Shown piece by piece: positions 52,761 through 61,532 of a DNA stretch of 64,000 nt. A program made the position numbers and the translations under genes. The notes beneath the pieces are model-generated. The model was not told where the DNA came from and did no database searches. It saw only the letters and a program-made list of their open reading frames with translations. Every line of letters begins with the position of its first letter. The stretch's first letter is position 1. The DNA is from Hydrogenophaga palleronii_A (GTDB taxonomy: Bacteria > Pseudomonadota > Gammaproteobacteria > Burkholderiales > Burkholderiaceae_C), in the NCBI RefSeq assembly GCF_031457455.1, contig NZ_JAVDWU010000011.1:1-64000 (forward strand), given 5' to 3'.

Positions 52761-54086
52761 TCATTCTGTGGTGTCGGTTAGGGCGCGCGGAATCTGCGTG
52801 AGCGGCAGATCGATCATGAAGACGGCTCCTCGCGAAACTTCGGAGTGCACGCTGAGTGTGCCGTGGGCGGATTCCACGACGTTCTTGCAGAAAGTGAGTC
52901 CGAGACCGCTGCCGGCGCCGGACTGGGTCGAGTAGAACGGCTCGAAAATCCGCTGTTGCAGGTCGTGGGGGATGCCGACGCCTTCGTCGGACACCGCGAT
53001 GCGCCCTTTACCGTGGTGAATGCCCACGTCGACCCGAAGGTCGCCCGGACTCGGTGCGCTGCTGGCGGACGCCAGCGAGTGCAGCGCGTTCTTGATCAGG
53101 TTGGACAGCACCTGCCCAAACAACGGGCGCGAACCCTGGAAGCAGAAGTCCTGCTGGATGTGCACACGCACACAATCACGTTCGCGCGTGGATCGGTAGG
53201 GATACTGATTCACCGTGTCCTGCACCACCTCGGCGGCCCTGATGAGCGTCTGGTTGCGCGGCAGCCTGAAGAGCTGCGCATTGGAGATCTGGGTGTCGAT
53301 CTGCTGGTTCATGCTGCGCACCAGGCTCTGCAACCGGCCCGAAAGCTCTTCGATGCGCTTGCGTTTGCTTTCGGGTACATCGTGCTGCACCAGGTTGCGC
53401 ATCACATCGCCCAGCAGGTTGACGGTGGCCAGCGGCGTGCGCAGTTCGTGCGCCATCACACCCATGGTGCTCAGCGTGTTGAGCATGCGCGTTCTGCGCA
53501 GGTTGGCACTGGAGAACCCGAGCATGAGTCCCATGATCCAGGCAAAGCCGATGACCACAACGGCCACGCCAGGGGTGCTGAATTCTGGCGGTTGGCCTTG
53601 CATCGCATGCGCGACCAGGTAGCCCGTGGGCAAACCGGCGATCAGGCCCAGTGTCGCCAGTCGCCAGTCGGTGGCATGGTAGTAGATCAGGATCATGGCC
53701 GTCATGCTGGCCAACCAGGCCGCGTTGCCCCCGTTCATTGCGTACATCCAGCTGAAAAACCACGGAAGCTGTATCCAGGTGGCGGCACCGAAGTAGCGAC
53801 CGCTGCTGTGCGACATGGGATCGCGCAGCACCTCCGGCATCACATACATGATCGAAAGCAGCGCCATCAGCGCCCGTACCGCAAAGTTTTCGTAGGGCTG
53901 AGGAATCAGGTACCCCCAGACGATCGCGATGATGATGTGGCCAAAAAAGGTAAAAAAACCGATCCAGATCAATCGGTAGCGCGATGGATGCAAAATAGCC
54001 TCCAGCGGGGCGTGGACGATCTCGTCCTGCATCCCTCGCCAAAGGCGAGCTTTTGTACTGTGGAGCCACAATCGGTCCAGACGCAC
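52761..54086 (-). CDS. Membrane histidine kinase for alpha-hydroxyketone signals (CqsS/LqsS-like)
   Basis: 441 residues. Six hydrophobic spans fill about residues 38-200, without a large periplasmic loop, as in CqsS and LqsS. Then HisKA (MGVMAHELRTPLATVNLLGDV) and HATPase_c (VLSNLIKNALHSLA, VSDEGVGIPHDLQ, GAGSGLGLTFCKNVVESAHG) follow. There is no fused receiver domain, unlike Vibrio CqsS and like LqsS. The neighbours (synthase, separate regulator) support the assignment. An ATG at 54032 is an alternative start. Confidence 0.85.
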   Translation of the reverse strand: MRLDRLWLHSTKARLWRGMQDEIVHAPLEAILHPSRYRLIWIGFFTFFGHIIIAIVWGYLIPQPYENFAVRALMALLSIMYVMPEVLRDPMSHSSGRYFGAATWIQLPWFFSWMYAMNGGNAAWLASMTAMILIYYHATDWRLATLGLIAGLPTGYLVAHAMQGQPPEFSTPGVAVVVIGFAWIMGLMLGFSSANLRRTRMLNTLSTMGVMAHELRTPLATVNLLGDVMRNLVQHDVPESKRKRIEELSGRLQSLVRSMNQQIDTQISNAQLFRLPRNQTLIRAAEVVQDTVNQYPYRSTRERDCVRVHIQQDFCFQGSRPLFGQVLSNLIKNALHSLASASSAPSPGDLRVDVGIHHGKGRIAVSDEGVGIPHDLQQRIFEPFYSTQSGAGSGLGLTFCKNVVESAHGTLSVHSEVSRGAVFMIDLPLTQIPRALTDTTE

Positions 54087-54166
54087 TATGTATTCCTTCC
54101 GTTGGGGAGTCTTGACCGCCAGATGAGACCGAAACGTATTGTCACAGTTGAAGGCTTTTCCTGATC

Positions 54167-54841
54167 ATGACCATGACCTTACCTGTCAACTTTGACAGTG
54201 TCGGCCTGGACGCTGTCCTGGCCGACTGGGTTTGCGCACTGCACGACCAAGGTGTTGAAGCGGTATTGGTGCTGGGTCCCGATCCCATGGGTGGGCGCGA
54301 CGACCGACAGGTGCTGGCCATTCACCCGCCCCGGCTGCTGGGTGCTGCACAGGCGCTGGCCGACAGCCGGGATTTTGGGGCAAGCTGGCGCGACAGTGAC
54401 GCGCCTCTGGTCGCTTGGCAGGACATTTCCAAATCGTCGATGGACAGCGGCAGTCGCTGGCGCCGTCTGTGGCTGGCGCACGGCCACCAGACGCTGGTTC
54501 GTGTGGCCTTCACCCTGCCGGCAGGACGCGCCTTCGAGTGTTTCATGTTTAGCCCGAAGTCCTTTGCAGATCGGTCGGAAGCGGCGGTACTGGCCTGGTC
54601 GGCCTTCAACATCTGGCCCATGCTCAAGCGATCGATCGCTGAGAAACGTGTCACGCTGAGTCCTCGCGAGCAGGAAAGCCTGCATCTGGCATTTGAAGGG
54701 CTGACCGCCCGCGAAACAGCGCAGCGCATGGACTGTTCCGAACGGACGGTGAACTACCACCTGTCGAACGCCATGGCCAAACTGCAGACCGACAACAAGC
54801 TCGCGGCGGTGCAGAGAGCCTGCTGGATCGGCGTGTTCTGA
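54167..54841 (+). CDS. LuxR-type transcriptional regulator
   Basis: 224 residues. The C-terminal HTH is clear (LSPREQESLHLAFEGLTARETAQRMDCSERTVNYHLSNAM). The N-terminal domain has the length of an autoinducer-binding domain, but the acyl-homoserine-lactone pocket residues are not convincingly present; one WxxxxDAPLVAW-like segment could be the equivalent of the conserved Trp/Asp region. No luxI gene is nearby. It is divergent from the kinase gene (80 bp apart) and may be its target or part of the same circuit. Confidence 0.85.
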   Translation: MTMTLPVNFDSVGLDAVLADWVCALHDQGVEAVLVLGPDPMGGRDDRQVLAIHPPRLLGAAQALADSRDFGASWRDSDAPLVAWQDISKSSMDSGSRWRRLWLAHGHQTLVRVAFTLPAGRAFECFMFSPKSFADRSEAAVLAWSAFNIWPMLKRSIAEKRVTLSPREQESLHLAFEGLTARETAQRMDCSERTVNYHLSNAMAKLQTDNKLAAVQRACWIGVF

Positions 54842-54916
54842 TCCGACACGACCGGTTCATCCTACCTCTGTTGCGCCGCCGCATTGCACGCGGCGCCTCA
54901 TGGTCATAATGCGGCC

Positions 54917-55681
54917 ATGACTTTTTTGGCCCTGGACGTTGGGAACACCCGCCTGAAATGGGCACTCTACGAAGCACCACGCGTGGGCGCCCGGTTGCTG
55001 GCGCATGGGGCCCAGTTCCTGGAAAACATTGAAAAACTGGCGGAAGGCGACTGGGCCGACCTGCCGCCGCCGAACTGGGTGATGGGTTGCGTGGTGGCGG
55101 GCGACGCCGTCAAGCGCCGTGTCGAAGAGCAGCTGGAGTTGTGGGATGTGGTGCCGCGCTGGGTGGTTTCCAGCAGCGAAGAAGCGGGTGTCGTCAATGG
55201 TTACGACCACCCTGCGCGCCTGGGTACCGATCGCTGGGTTGCCATGATCGGTGCGCGCCAGCGGCTGTTGTCTCAAGGGCCAGCCAGGCCTTGCGTGGTC
55301 GTGATGGTGGGCACGGCGGTCACGGTTGAGGCCCTCGACATCGACGGCCGTTTCCTCGGCGGCATCATCCTGCCCGGGCACGGGATCATGTTGCGCGCAT
55401 TGGAGTCAGGCACCGCCGGACTGCATGTGCCCACCGGCGAGGTGCGCGATTTCCCGACCAACACCAGCGACGCCCTCACCAGTGGGGGCACGTTCGCGAT
55501 CGCCGGTGCGGTCCAGCGCATGGTGGAGAACCTGCAGAAACACAGCGGCTATGCCCCGGTCTGCTACATGACCGGTGGCGCGGGCTGGAAGATGGCACCG
55601 AGCATGTCCACGCCAGTGGAGCTGGTGGAAAGCCTGATCTTTGACGGCCTGCTGGAGATCGCCGATCGAAGGTTGGGCTGA
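54917..55681 (+). CDS. coaX: Type III pantothenate kinase
   Basis: 254 residues from the ATG at 54917; the upstream in-frame ATG at 54884 adds 11 residues not seen in the family. CoaX phosphorylates pantothenate in the first step of coenzyme A synthesis. The ASKHA-fold motifs are LALDVGNTRLKWALYE, the GTDRWVAMIGA segment and VVMVGTAVTVEALD. The catalytic Asp is likely in DRWV. The stop codon lies at the start of a long hairpin shared with the convergent acyltransferase gene. Confidence 0.93.
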   Translation: MTFLALDVGNTRLKWALYEAPRVGARLLAHGAQFLENIEKLAEGDWADLPPPNWVMGCVVAGDAVKRRVEEQLELWDVVPRWVVSSSEEAGVVNGYDHPARLGTDRWVAMIGARQRLLSQGPARPCVVVMVGTAVTVEALDIDGRFLGGIILPGHGIMLRALESGTAGLHVPTGEVRDFPTNTSDALTSGGTFAIAGAVQRMVENLQKHSGYAPVCYMTGGAGWKMAPSMSTPVELVESLIFDGLLEIADRRLG

Positions 55682-55710
55682 CCCCGCGCGCCGCCTGCGG
55701 CGCGCGGGGT
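55681..55710. terminator. Long GC hairpin bridging two convergent stop codons
   Basis: ACCCCGCGCGCCGC and GCGGCGCGCGGGGT (arms of 14) with loop CT between them run from the last base of the coaX stop to the last base of the acyltransferase stop on the other strand. It could serve both genes, though neither side has a T tract. Confidence 0.5.
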
Positions 55711-57137
55711 CAATCTCCTCCCCACGGCAACATCAGCGTCAAAGTCAGCAGGCGGCGGAACTCGGGTTCGAACTCATCGATGATTTTTTGCGGATCGGGG
55801 CACAGCGTGGTGTCGGCGATCACACCAAACTGAACCCCCCCGCCATAGCTCAGGATCGACACGCCGAGTCCCACGGTGCCGGACTGCGGCACCCAGAACA
55901 TCGTCTGTTCCAGCGTGGAGCCGCAAACCTTGAGCTTTTCGCTGGGTCCGGGTACGTTGGTCATGACGGCCGTGGTCTTGCGCCCGAACAGGCTGAGCAT
56001 GGCGTCTTGCGCCGGCTTGATCAACAGGCCAGCGACCGACAGCAGCCCGAAGGTCAACAAGGGCTGGAGGCTGCCCTTGAGGCTGGTCATGCGGGCGCGA
56101 ACCGCCAATGCGCGCTCGATGGGGTTGTCCAGGCCAATCGGCAGCACCAAAGGCACGAGACCAAAACGGTTGCCCAGTTTCCATGCGTCGGACATGGGCC
56201 GCAGATTGATCGGTACCATGGCGCGGATTTCTTTGCCCCGGGGGTCATCGCCCTGGTGGCGAAGGTAGGCGCCAATGGCGCCGGCCACGCAGCTCAGCAG
56301 CACGTCGTTGATGGAGCACTTCAATGCCTTGCTGATGGCCTTGACTTCGTCGAGCGGGATGGGTTCGCACCAGGCAACGCGCTTGTGCTGGCCGGGCTGG
56401 CCTTTGAGCCGGGTGGGGGAGTCGTCCGGCATGAGGGCCAGCGCGGCCAGATCGCTGGCCAGTTGCCCGCCGATGCGGGCGATGTCCATGGCTTGGCTGA
56501 GGGTGTCGCTCAGGCCCTGTTGCGGCGAGGCGAGCATGGATAGCGATTTCGCAGCGCCGCCGCCTGCCACTTCCAGTGCGCGCGCGGTCAGTTCGCCCAA
56601 AGGGCGGATCAGCGAATCGGCCACCCAGTCTTCGGCCGCTTCCATGCCTGCTCGGGCAGTTTTGGGTGATTTGCGTTGCGGCGGCGGGGCGCCGCCGTCG
56701 ACCAGGCTCATCATCACGCTGATGAGCGCGATCCCGTCGGCGATGCAGTGATGGATGCGAGCGACCAGCGCGGAGCCGCCCTGGTATTGCTCGATCAATT
56801 CGAACTGCCACAACGGGTGATCGGGATCGAGCGGCTGCATGGTCAGGTGCGCCACACGGTCTTGCAGGGCCGCTTGTTCGCTCTGCCCTCTCTGACGTTC
56901 GAGCGGCCGTGCAAGCACATGCCTTTCGAGCTGGAAGTCTGGATCGTCTGCCCAGTGGGCGCCTGCGGCATCCTGGCGAGCGATCTGCACGAAACGACGG
57001 TAGGGCAACAGGCGCTCGCGCACGCGTTCGCTCAGGGCGGCCAGGGTGATGCCCGGGCGCAGCACCCAGACCCCGACAATCATCATGAGGTTGGACGCCG
57101 AGTCCATGCGCAGCCAGGCCGTGTCGACCTTGCTCAT
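55710..57137 (-). CDS. Wax ester synthase/diacylglycerol acyltransferase (WS/DGAT)
   Basis: 475 residues from the ATG at 57137, which has GAGGGGGAG upstream; a frame open to 57311 adds 58 unconserved, Pro/Arg-rich residues. The active-site HHxxxDG is in RIHHCIADGIALISV (about residue 128), and TNVPGPSEKLKVCGS and LNRP-like FGRKTTAVMTNVPG near the C-terminus are family features. It makes wax esters or triacylglycerol from acyl-CoA and alcohol or diacylglycerol at the membrane. The neighbours (acyl-CoA-binding protein, PHA protein) suggest lipid storage. Confidence 0.9.
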   Translation of the reverse strand: MSKVDTAWLRMDSASNLMMIVGVWVLRPGITLAALSERVRERLLPYRRFVQIARQDAAGAHWADDPDFQLERHVLARPLERQRGQSEQAALQDRVAHLTMQPLDPDHPLWQFELIEQYQGGSALVARIHHCIADGIALISVMMSLVDGGAPPPQRKSPKTARAGMEAAEDWVADSLIRPLGELTARALEVAGGGAAKSLSMLASPQQGLSDTLSQAMDIARIGGQLASDLAALALMPDDSPTRLKGQPGQHKRVAWCEPIPLDEVKAISKALKCSINDVLLSCVAGAIGAYLRHQGDDPRGKEIRAMVPINLRPMSDAWKLGNRFGLVPLVLPIGLDNPIERALAVRARMTSLKGSLQPLLTFGLLSVAGLLIKPAQDAMLSLFGRKTTAVMTNVPGPSEKLKVCGSTLEQTMFWVPQSGTVGLGVSILSYGGGVQFGVIADTTLCPDPQKIIDEFEPEFRRLLTLTLMLPWGGD

Positions 57138-57579
57138 GCGCTCCCCCTCAAGGCCCAGACTGTTGGCGATCGAAGGTCTGGCTTGAGGTGCCCGGGGCTT
57201 CGTTGCCTGGGTTTCTCTTTGTGGGACAGATGCTCTCTTTCGGCGGGACAAGGGGGCGGCCGCGGCTGGCGTGGCGGGGTGAGCCGCTGGGCGGCGAACG
57301 CGCTGAACCATGGTGTCTCCTGCTGCCCTGAGCCCGCCCGATCGGTGCGATCGTGTGCGGCTGGGGGGTTGTTGTTGTGAGAGTGTCGCCTCTATTCTGC
57401 CGTCAGGTCAGCACGTAAGATACCGGGCGAGCCCTAAGAACGTGTTGACGATCTCCGCGATCCCCACGGCAATCGTCTACACGTTCTTTGGTCGGCATTA
57501 TCCGATTTCATCACGGTGGCCCTGCGAGGCGCACCGGCTCGACACTACCGACGTTGATCCATTCCAACAGGAGACCTTT
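57138..57579. other. Divergent intergenic region of WS/DGAT and ACBP genes
   Basis: 442 bp without a supportable gene. The part at 57138-57311 is an open extension of the acyltransferase frame that I do not consider translated. TTGACG at 57445-57450 could be a -35 element for the acyl-CoA-binding protein gene, but no good -10 follows at 17 bp. Both genes are likely driven from here. Confidence 0.4.
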
Positions 57580-57834
57580 ATGTCTGATCTCAAAGCCCGC
57601 TTCGAAGCTGCCGTTGCCAACTCCAAGAACCTCAGCGAGCGCCCCGACAATGCGACACTGCTGAAGATCTACGCGCTCTACAAGCAGACGACCGCTGGTG
57701 ACAACGCCGACAAGAAGCCCGGCTTTGGTGACATGGTGGGGCGCGCCAAGTGGGATGCCTGGAACGGGTTCAAGGGTGTGTCCAGTGAGGACGCCATGCA
57801 GCAGTACGTGGACCTGATCGAAAGCCTCAGCTGA
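57580..57834 (+). CDS. Acyl-CoA-binding protein (ACBP)
   Basis: 84 residues, the normal length of the four-helix ACBP fold. The signature LYALYKQTTAGD-like region (IYALYKQTTAGDNADKKPG), then FGDMVGRAKWDAWNGFKGVS with the conserved Lys and Trp that hold the CoA moiety, are intact. It binds long-chain acyl-CoA in the cytosol. The Shine-Dalgarno is AACAGGAG. In this place, opposite a WS/DGAT gene, it may deliver acyl-CoA for storage lipid (inference). Confidence 0.93.
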   Translation: MSDLKARFEAAVANSKNLSERPDNATLLKIYALYKQTTAGDNADKKPGFGDMVGRAKWDAWNGFKGVSSEDAMQQYVDLIESLS

Positions 57835-57863
57835 TCACCCGCACCAGATAGCGCGCTCCGCAC

Positions 57864-57898
57864 AAAGGGCCACCGAGACCATCTCAGGTGGCCTTTTT
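57864..57898. terminator. Bidirectional terminator between ACBP and PHA-protein genes
   Basis: AAAGGGCCACC (57864 on) pairs with GGTGGCCTTTTT (to 57898); an inner GAGA/TCTC stem continues after a bulge. The T tract serves the plus strand and the A tract the minus strand. It overlaps the stop codon of the PHA-protein gene. Confidence 0.75.
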
Positions 57899-58219
57899 CT
57901 TGGCAGCGGCCTTTTTGGCGGCAGGCTTTTTCGCGGCCAGCAAGGCGTCGAGGTTCTTCACGATCTCGTCCTCGATCCGGTCCTTGAACGCCCCCAGCAG
58001 GAAGCCCAGCCGGGCATCCAGTTCGAAGTGGTCGTTCGACACCTTGAGCGTACCGGTGACGCCGGAACGGGTGAACTGCACCTCGTCGCAGGTGTCGCTC
58101 TCTTCGTAGGTGCAGCTCATGTCGAATTGCTCTTCGGCCTGCTCGGCCCATTGCCAGGCCACCTTGCGGGCGCCGGTGAGGCCAAGGTGGTGGTTGCGCC
58201 GGATGTGGATGTCTGCCAT
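57884..58219 (-). CDS. Polyhydroxyalkanoate-system protein (PHA_gran_rgn family)
   Basis: 111 residues. It starts MADIHIRRNHHLGLTGARKVAWQWAEQAEEQF, the signature of small PHA-associated proteins, and has FELDARLGFLLGAFKDRIEDEI. The C-terminus is an AAKKPAAKKAAAKKK tail like that of histone-H1-like or PhaF-type proteins, so it may bind nucleic acid or granule surface. The molecular role is not established. It lies 22 bp upstream (in its own direction) of nothing else; the lipoprotein peptidase gene precedes it on the same strand. Confidence 0.85.
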   Translation of the reverse strand: MADIHIRRNHHLGLTGARKVAWQWAEQAEEQFDMSCTYEESDTCDEVQFTRSGVTGTLKVSNDHFELDARLGFLLGAFKDRIEDEIVKNLDALLAAKKPAAKKAAAKKKAT

Positions 58220-58241
58220 GGGTGCGTCCTGTGTGGCTGGG

Positions 58242-59351
58242 TCAGAGGTTGGGGTCCGGTAGCGTGGCTGCGGTCTTCAGCGCGGCTGCAGCCATGCGCT
58301 TGAGTTGTGCGTGCCGCTCATCCATCGGTTGTTTGCTCAGCGCGCGAACCGCATCGTAAAACCGCGCGAAGTCGCGCCCTTCGCGTTCGAACAACGCCTC
58401 GAATCCGGGCACGAGTTCGTCGTAGGCGGCCTGGGTGGCGAACATCGCGTTGTTGGCGCGGGCCACCCAGGCGTCGTAGCCGGGGTAGCCGCCCCAGCGT
58501 TGCTTGGTGGCTTCGTATTCCTGACGAAAGTGCGACATGGTCGCCATTTTCTGCCGAAGTTTGGCCGCGTCGTCCAGCGTCGGGTCCGTGTAGATGGCCT
58601 GCAGACGCGCGCGTGCTGCGAGGGTCAAAGCGCGGAATTCCCGGCGACGGGCATCGAAGGTGGCGTACTCGGCTTTCGCCTGCTCGCCGGCCTGCTGCGA
58701 CAGCCAGCGCGCGCCGCCCAGCCGCTCCACCGCGGTGGCGAACGACTCGTTGAACATGGTGTCGTTCTTCGCATACACCACCTGATGGGCCAGCTCATGA
58801 AACACAATGCGGGCCAGCTCGCCTTCCGGGTAGCCAATGAAGGTGTTGAGCAAAGGATCGCCACCGGCCCAGTTCATCCAGCCCAGGGTGGAATACGCCG
58901 GAACGGGGTAGATGGCCACGTCCAGTTCGCGTGGCAGGCTGTCGGCAAAGGCCCGGGCATCGGCCTCGCTGTAATAGCCCCGGTAGCCCACACACCCCAC
59001 CACGGGAAAGCACCAAGTGTTCAGGCTGAGTTCCAGCGCAGGCGCTGCGACCACGTTGTAGACTGCGGCACGGCGTTGCAGGTCGGCGTAGCGGCGGTAG
59101 CTGGCGTTGTCGGGCAGGGCCAGCTCATGGGCCGCAAATTCCCGGATGCGTTGTGCGGTGGCCAACCGTGACCTGAGTGCTGCAGGCGTCTGTTCGTCAT
59201 CGATCCAGGTCTGCACCGGCCGCGCGGCCCGCATCAGCTGAAGGTGACCCGTGACCGACTGCCAGTAGTAGCCCACGCCGGTGGTGGGGCTGGCGCAGCC
59301 CCCCAGGCTGGCGCTGAGCAACATGGCGGCCAGCACCCGGGGCACGATCAT
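58242..59351 (-). CDS. Predicted aminopeptidase, lipoprotein (DUF2265/PF10023 family)
   Basis: 369 residues from the ATG at 59351. The signal peptide ends in the lipobox LGGC, then ASPTTGVGYYWQSVTGHLQLM, the conserved start of this family. The zinc motif HELAH (FHELAHQVVYAKND) is at about residue 183, with NESFATAVE as the third-ligand region. The substrate is unknown. Its start codon overlaps the stop of the upstream molybdopterin oxidoreductase gene by one base (TGATG). The codon context suggests translational coupling, although a functional link is not obvious. Confidence 0.88.
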   Translation of the reverse strand: MIVPRVLAAMLLSASLGGCASPTTGVGYYWQSVTGHLQLMRAARPVQTWIDDEQTPAALRSRLATAQRIREFAAHELALPDNASYRRYADLQRRAAVYNVVAAPALELSLNTWCFPVVGCVGYRGYYSEADARAFADSLPRELDVAIYPVPAYSTLGWMNWAGGDPLLNTFIGYPEGELARIVFHELAHQVVYAKNDTMFNESFATAVERLGGARWLSQQAGEQAKAEYATFDARRREFRALTLAARARLQAIYTDPTLDDAAKLRQKMATMSHFRQEYEATKQRWGGYPGYDAWVARANNAMFATQAAYDELVPGFEALFEREGRDFARFYDAVRALSKQPMDERHAQLKRMAAAALKTAATLPDPNL

Positions 59352-61396
59352 CAGGCAGACTCCGTAAGCGGTTGGACCTCGACCGCGCAGTCGTAGAACA
59401 CCGGTCCACGGCCCAGGTCGGTGAGGCGCTGGCTGGTGACCTCGTTCACATTGGTGCCGAAGGCACCGAGCTTGCGCCACCAGATGCCCAGGCCATTGAC
59501 CACGCCCGGGCGCGCCCGGCGCGACACCTCGGCCTTGCAGCGGTATTCGCCCCGGTCGTTGAAGATGCGCACCATGGCGCCGGACGCGATGCCCCTGGCC
59601 AGGGCATCGTCGGCGTGCATTTCCAGCACGGGTTCGCCTTCGATGTCGCGCAAGCTCGTCACGTTCACGAAGCTGGAGTTGAGGAAGTTGCGCGCCGGGG
59701 GCGAGATCATGGCCAGCGGGTAGGGGTCGCTGGCGGTCGGTGTTTCGTAGTTGGGCAGATGGTCCGGCAGGCCATCCAGGCCTTGGGCTGCCAGGCGTTC
59801 ACTGAAAAATTCGCAGCGACCCGACGGGGTGGGGAAGTTGCCGTGTGTGAAGGGGGCATCAGGCACCGGCAGCGTGACAAAGCCGGTGTGGAGCAACTGG
59901 TCGAAGTCGACCACATCGCCGAACGCCGTGCGGCACAGCGTGAGGTCGTCTTCTTCAAAGCAGGGGTCGTCAAAACCCATGCGCCGGGCCAGGGCGCGGA
60001 AGATGTCGGTGTTGGTGCGGGCTTCGCCCAGCGGCTCGACGGCTGGCCGGTTGAGCAGCACGTCGGTGTGGCCATAGCTGGCATGGATGTCCCAGTGTTC
60101 GAGCTGGGTGGTGGCCGGCAGGATGTAATCGGCGTGGTCGGCGGTGTCAGTCTGGAAGTGTTCGAGCACCACGGTGAACAGGTCCTCGCGAGCAAAACCC
60201 TGGACGACCTTGGATGACTCGGGCGCCACCGCCACCGGGTTGCTGTTGTAGACGATCAGCGCTTCGATCCTGGGGCCGAAGGTCGGCGAGGCTTCGCGCA
60301 GCAGATCGTCGCCGATTGTGCTCATGTTGATGGTGCGCGGGGTGCGACCGGCCAGCAGATCGGGGCGCTGCAGCGCCGCGCGCCGGATCGGGAAAAACCC
60401 CGAAGACGACAGCAGCAAGCCGCCCGCACGGTGCCGCCAGGCGCCCACCAGGGCCGGCAGGCAGGCGATGGCGCGCACGGCGTTGCCGCCTCCGCGCACG
60501 CGCTGCATGCCGTAGTTCAGGCGAATGGCGGCCGGCCGGGTGGTGCCGTAGGCCTGGGCCAGGTCCTTGATCTGTTGCACCGGCACGCCGCAGATGTCGG
60601 CCGCGCGCTGCGGCGGCCATTGCAGGGCGCGCTCGCGCAGCCGCTCCCAGCCCAGCGTGTGGCGGCTGATGTAGTCGTGGTCTAGCCAGTCGTGGGTGAT
60701 GAGTTCGTGCATCACGGCCAGCGCCAGCGCAGCGTCGGTGCCGGGCTTGAGCGCGATGTGCTCGTGGCACTTGTCGGCGGTTTCGCTGCGGCGCGGGTCG
60801 ATGCAGATGAGGCGCGCGCCGTTGCGCTTGGCTTGCTGCGCGTGGCGCCAGAAGTGCAGGTTGCTGGCGATCGAGTTGCTGCCCCAGATCAGGATCAGGC
60901 CGGCCTCGGCGAAATGCTCCACCTTCATGCCGACCTTGCCACCGAGGGTGTGCACCAGGCCTTCGCCGCCGGCATTGGCGCAGATGGTGCGGTCCAGCAA
61001 CGAAGCGCCCAGGCGGTGAAAGAAGCGCGCCGCCATGCCTTCGCCCTGCACCTGGCCCATGGTGCCGGCGTAGCTGTAAGGCTGGATGGCTTCAGGGTTC
61101 CGTGCCGCAATGGCCTGAAGTTTGGAGGCGATGTCGTTCAGTGCGGTGTCCCAGTCCACCCGTTCGAACTGGCCACTGCCCTTGGCGCCCGTGCGGCGCA
61201 AGGGGTGCAGCAGCCGCTCGGGGTGGTAGGTGCGTTCGGTGTAGCGCGAAACCTTGGTGCACAGGGCACCGTCGGTATGCGCGTGTTCAGCGTTCCCCTG
61301 CACGCGCACGGCCACGCCGTTCTCCACGGTGGTGATCAGGGCGCAGGTGTCGGGGCAATCGTGGGGGCAGGCGCCACGGACGGCGAGGGTGTTCAT
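59351..61396 (-). CDS. Molybdopterin-containing oxidoreductase with one 4Fe-4S site
   Basis: 681 residues from the ATG at 61396; 35 additional in-frame residues upstream are not conserved. The N-terminal iron-sulfur ligands are Cys10, Cys14, Cys18 and Cys46 (CPHDCPDTCALITT). The FdhF/BisC-type motifs follow: YAGTMGQVQGEG, WGSNSIASNLHFWRH, GTDAALALAVMHELI, and the C-terminal molybdopterin dinucleotide domain (NDRGEYRCKAEVSRRARPGVV). The residue that binds molybdenum cannot be named with certainty. No TAT signal is visible, so it is probably cytosolic. The substrate is unknown. Confidence 0.88.
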   Translation of the reverse strand: MNTLAVRGACPHDCPDTCALITTVENGVAVRVQGNAEHAHTDGALCTKVSRYTERTYHPERLLHPLRRTGAKGSGQFERVDWDTALNDIASKLQAIAARNPEAIQPYSYAGTMGQVQGEGMAARFFHRLGASLLDRTICANAGGEGLVHTLGGKVGMKVEHFAEAGLILIWGSNSIASNLHFWRHAQQAKRNGARLICIDPRRSETADKCHEHIALKPGTDAALALAVMHELITHDWLDHDYISRHTLGWERLRERALQWPPQRAADICGVPVQQIKDLAQAYGTTRPAAIRLNYGMQRVRGGGNAVRAIACLPALVGAWRHRAGGLLLSSSGFFPIRRAALQRPDLLAGRTPRTINMSTIGDDLLREASPTFGPRIEALIVYNSNPVAVAPESSKVVQGFAREDLFTVVLEHFQTDTADHADYILPATTQLEHWDIHASYGHTDVLLNRPAVEPLGEARTNTDIFRALARRMGFDDPCFEEDDLTLCRTAFGDVVDFDQLLHTGFVTLPVPDAPFTHGNFPTPSGRCEFFSERLAAQGLDGLPDHLPNYETPTASDPYPLAMISPPARNFLNSSFVNVTSLRDIEGEPVLEMHADDALARGIASGAMVRIFNDRGEYRCKAEVSRRARPGVVNGLGIWWRKLGAFGTNVNEVTSQRLTDLGRGPVFYDCAVEVQPLTESA

Positions 61397-61460
61397 GGTG
61401 GACGTCGGATCGTTGTCGCCGGAGGTCGGGAAAGTGGGGTGGCTCGCGGTTCTTATGTTA

Positions 61461-61471
61461 TATGCTGCATA
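61461..61471. promoter_or_regulatory. Small palindrome in the divergent promoter region
   Basis: TATGCTGCATA with GTTATAT just before it lies midway between the start codons of the oxidoreductase and the binding-protein gene. The GTTATAT half resembles a half-site of molybdate-responsive ModE operators, but the second half does not match. It may simply contain -10 elements for one or both genes. Confidence 0.3.
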
Positions 61472-61532
61472 GGAAACGCCCTTGGGGCGCCCGCGATTCA
61501 ACAGCTGGAAACCAGCATATCAGGAGATTGCC

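Noticed and set aside
55641..56543. 300-codon plus-strand frame inside the WS/DGAT gene
   Set aside because: Antisense frame; the acyltransferase with its HHxxxDG motif is clearly the coding strand.
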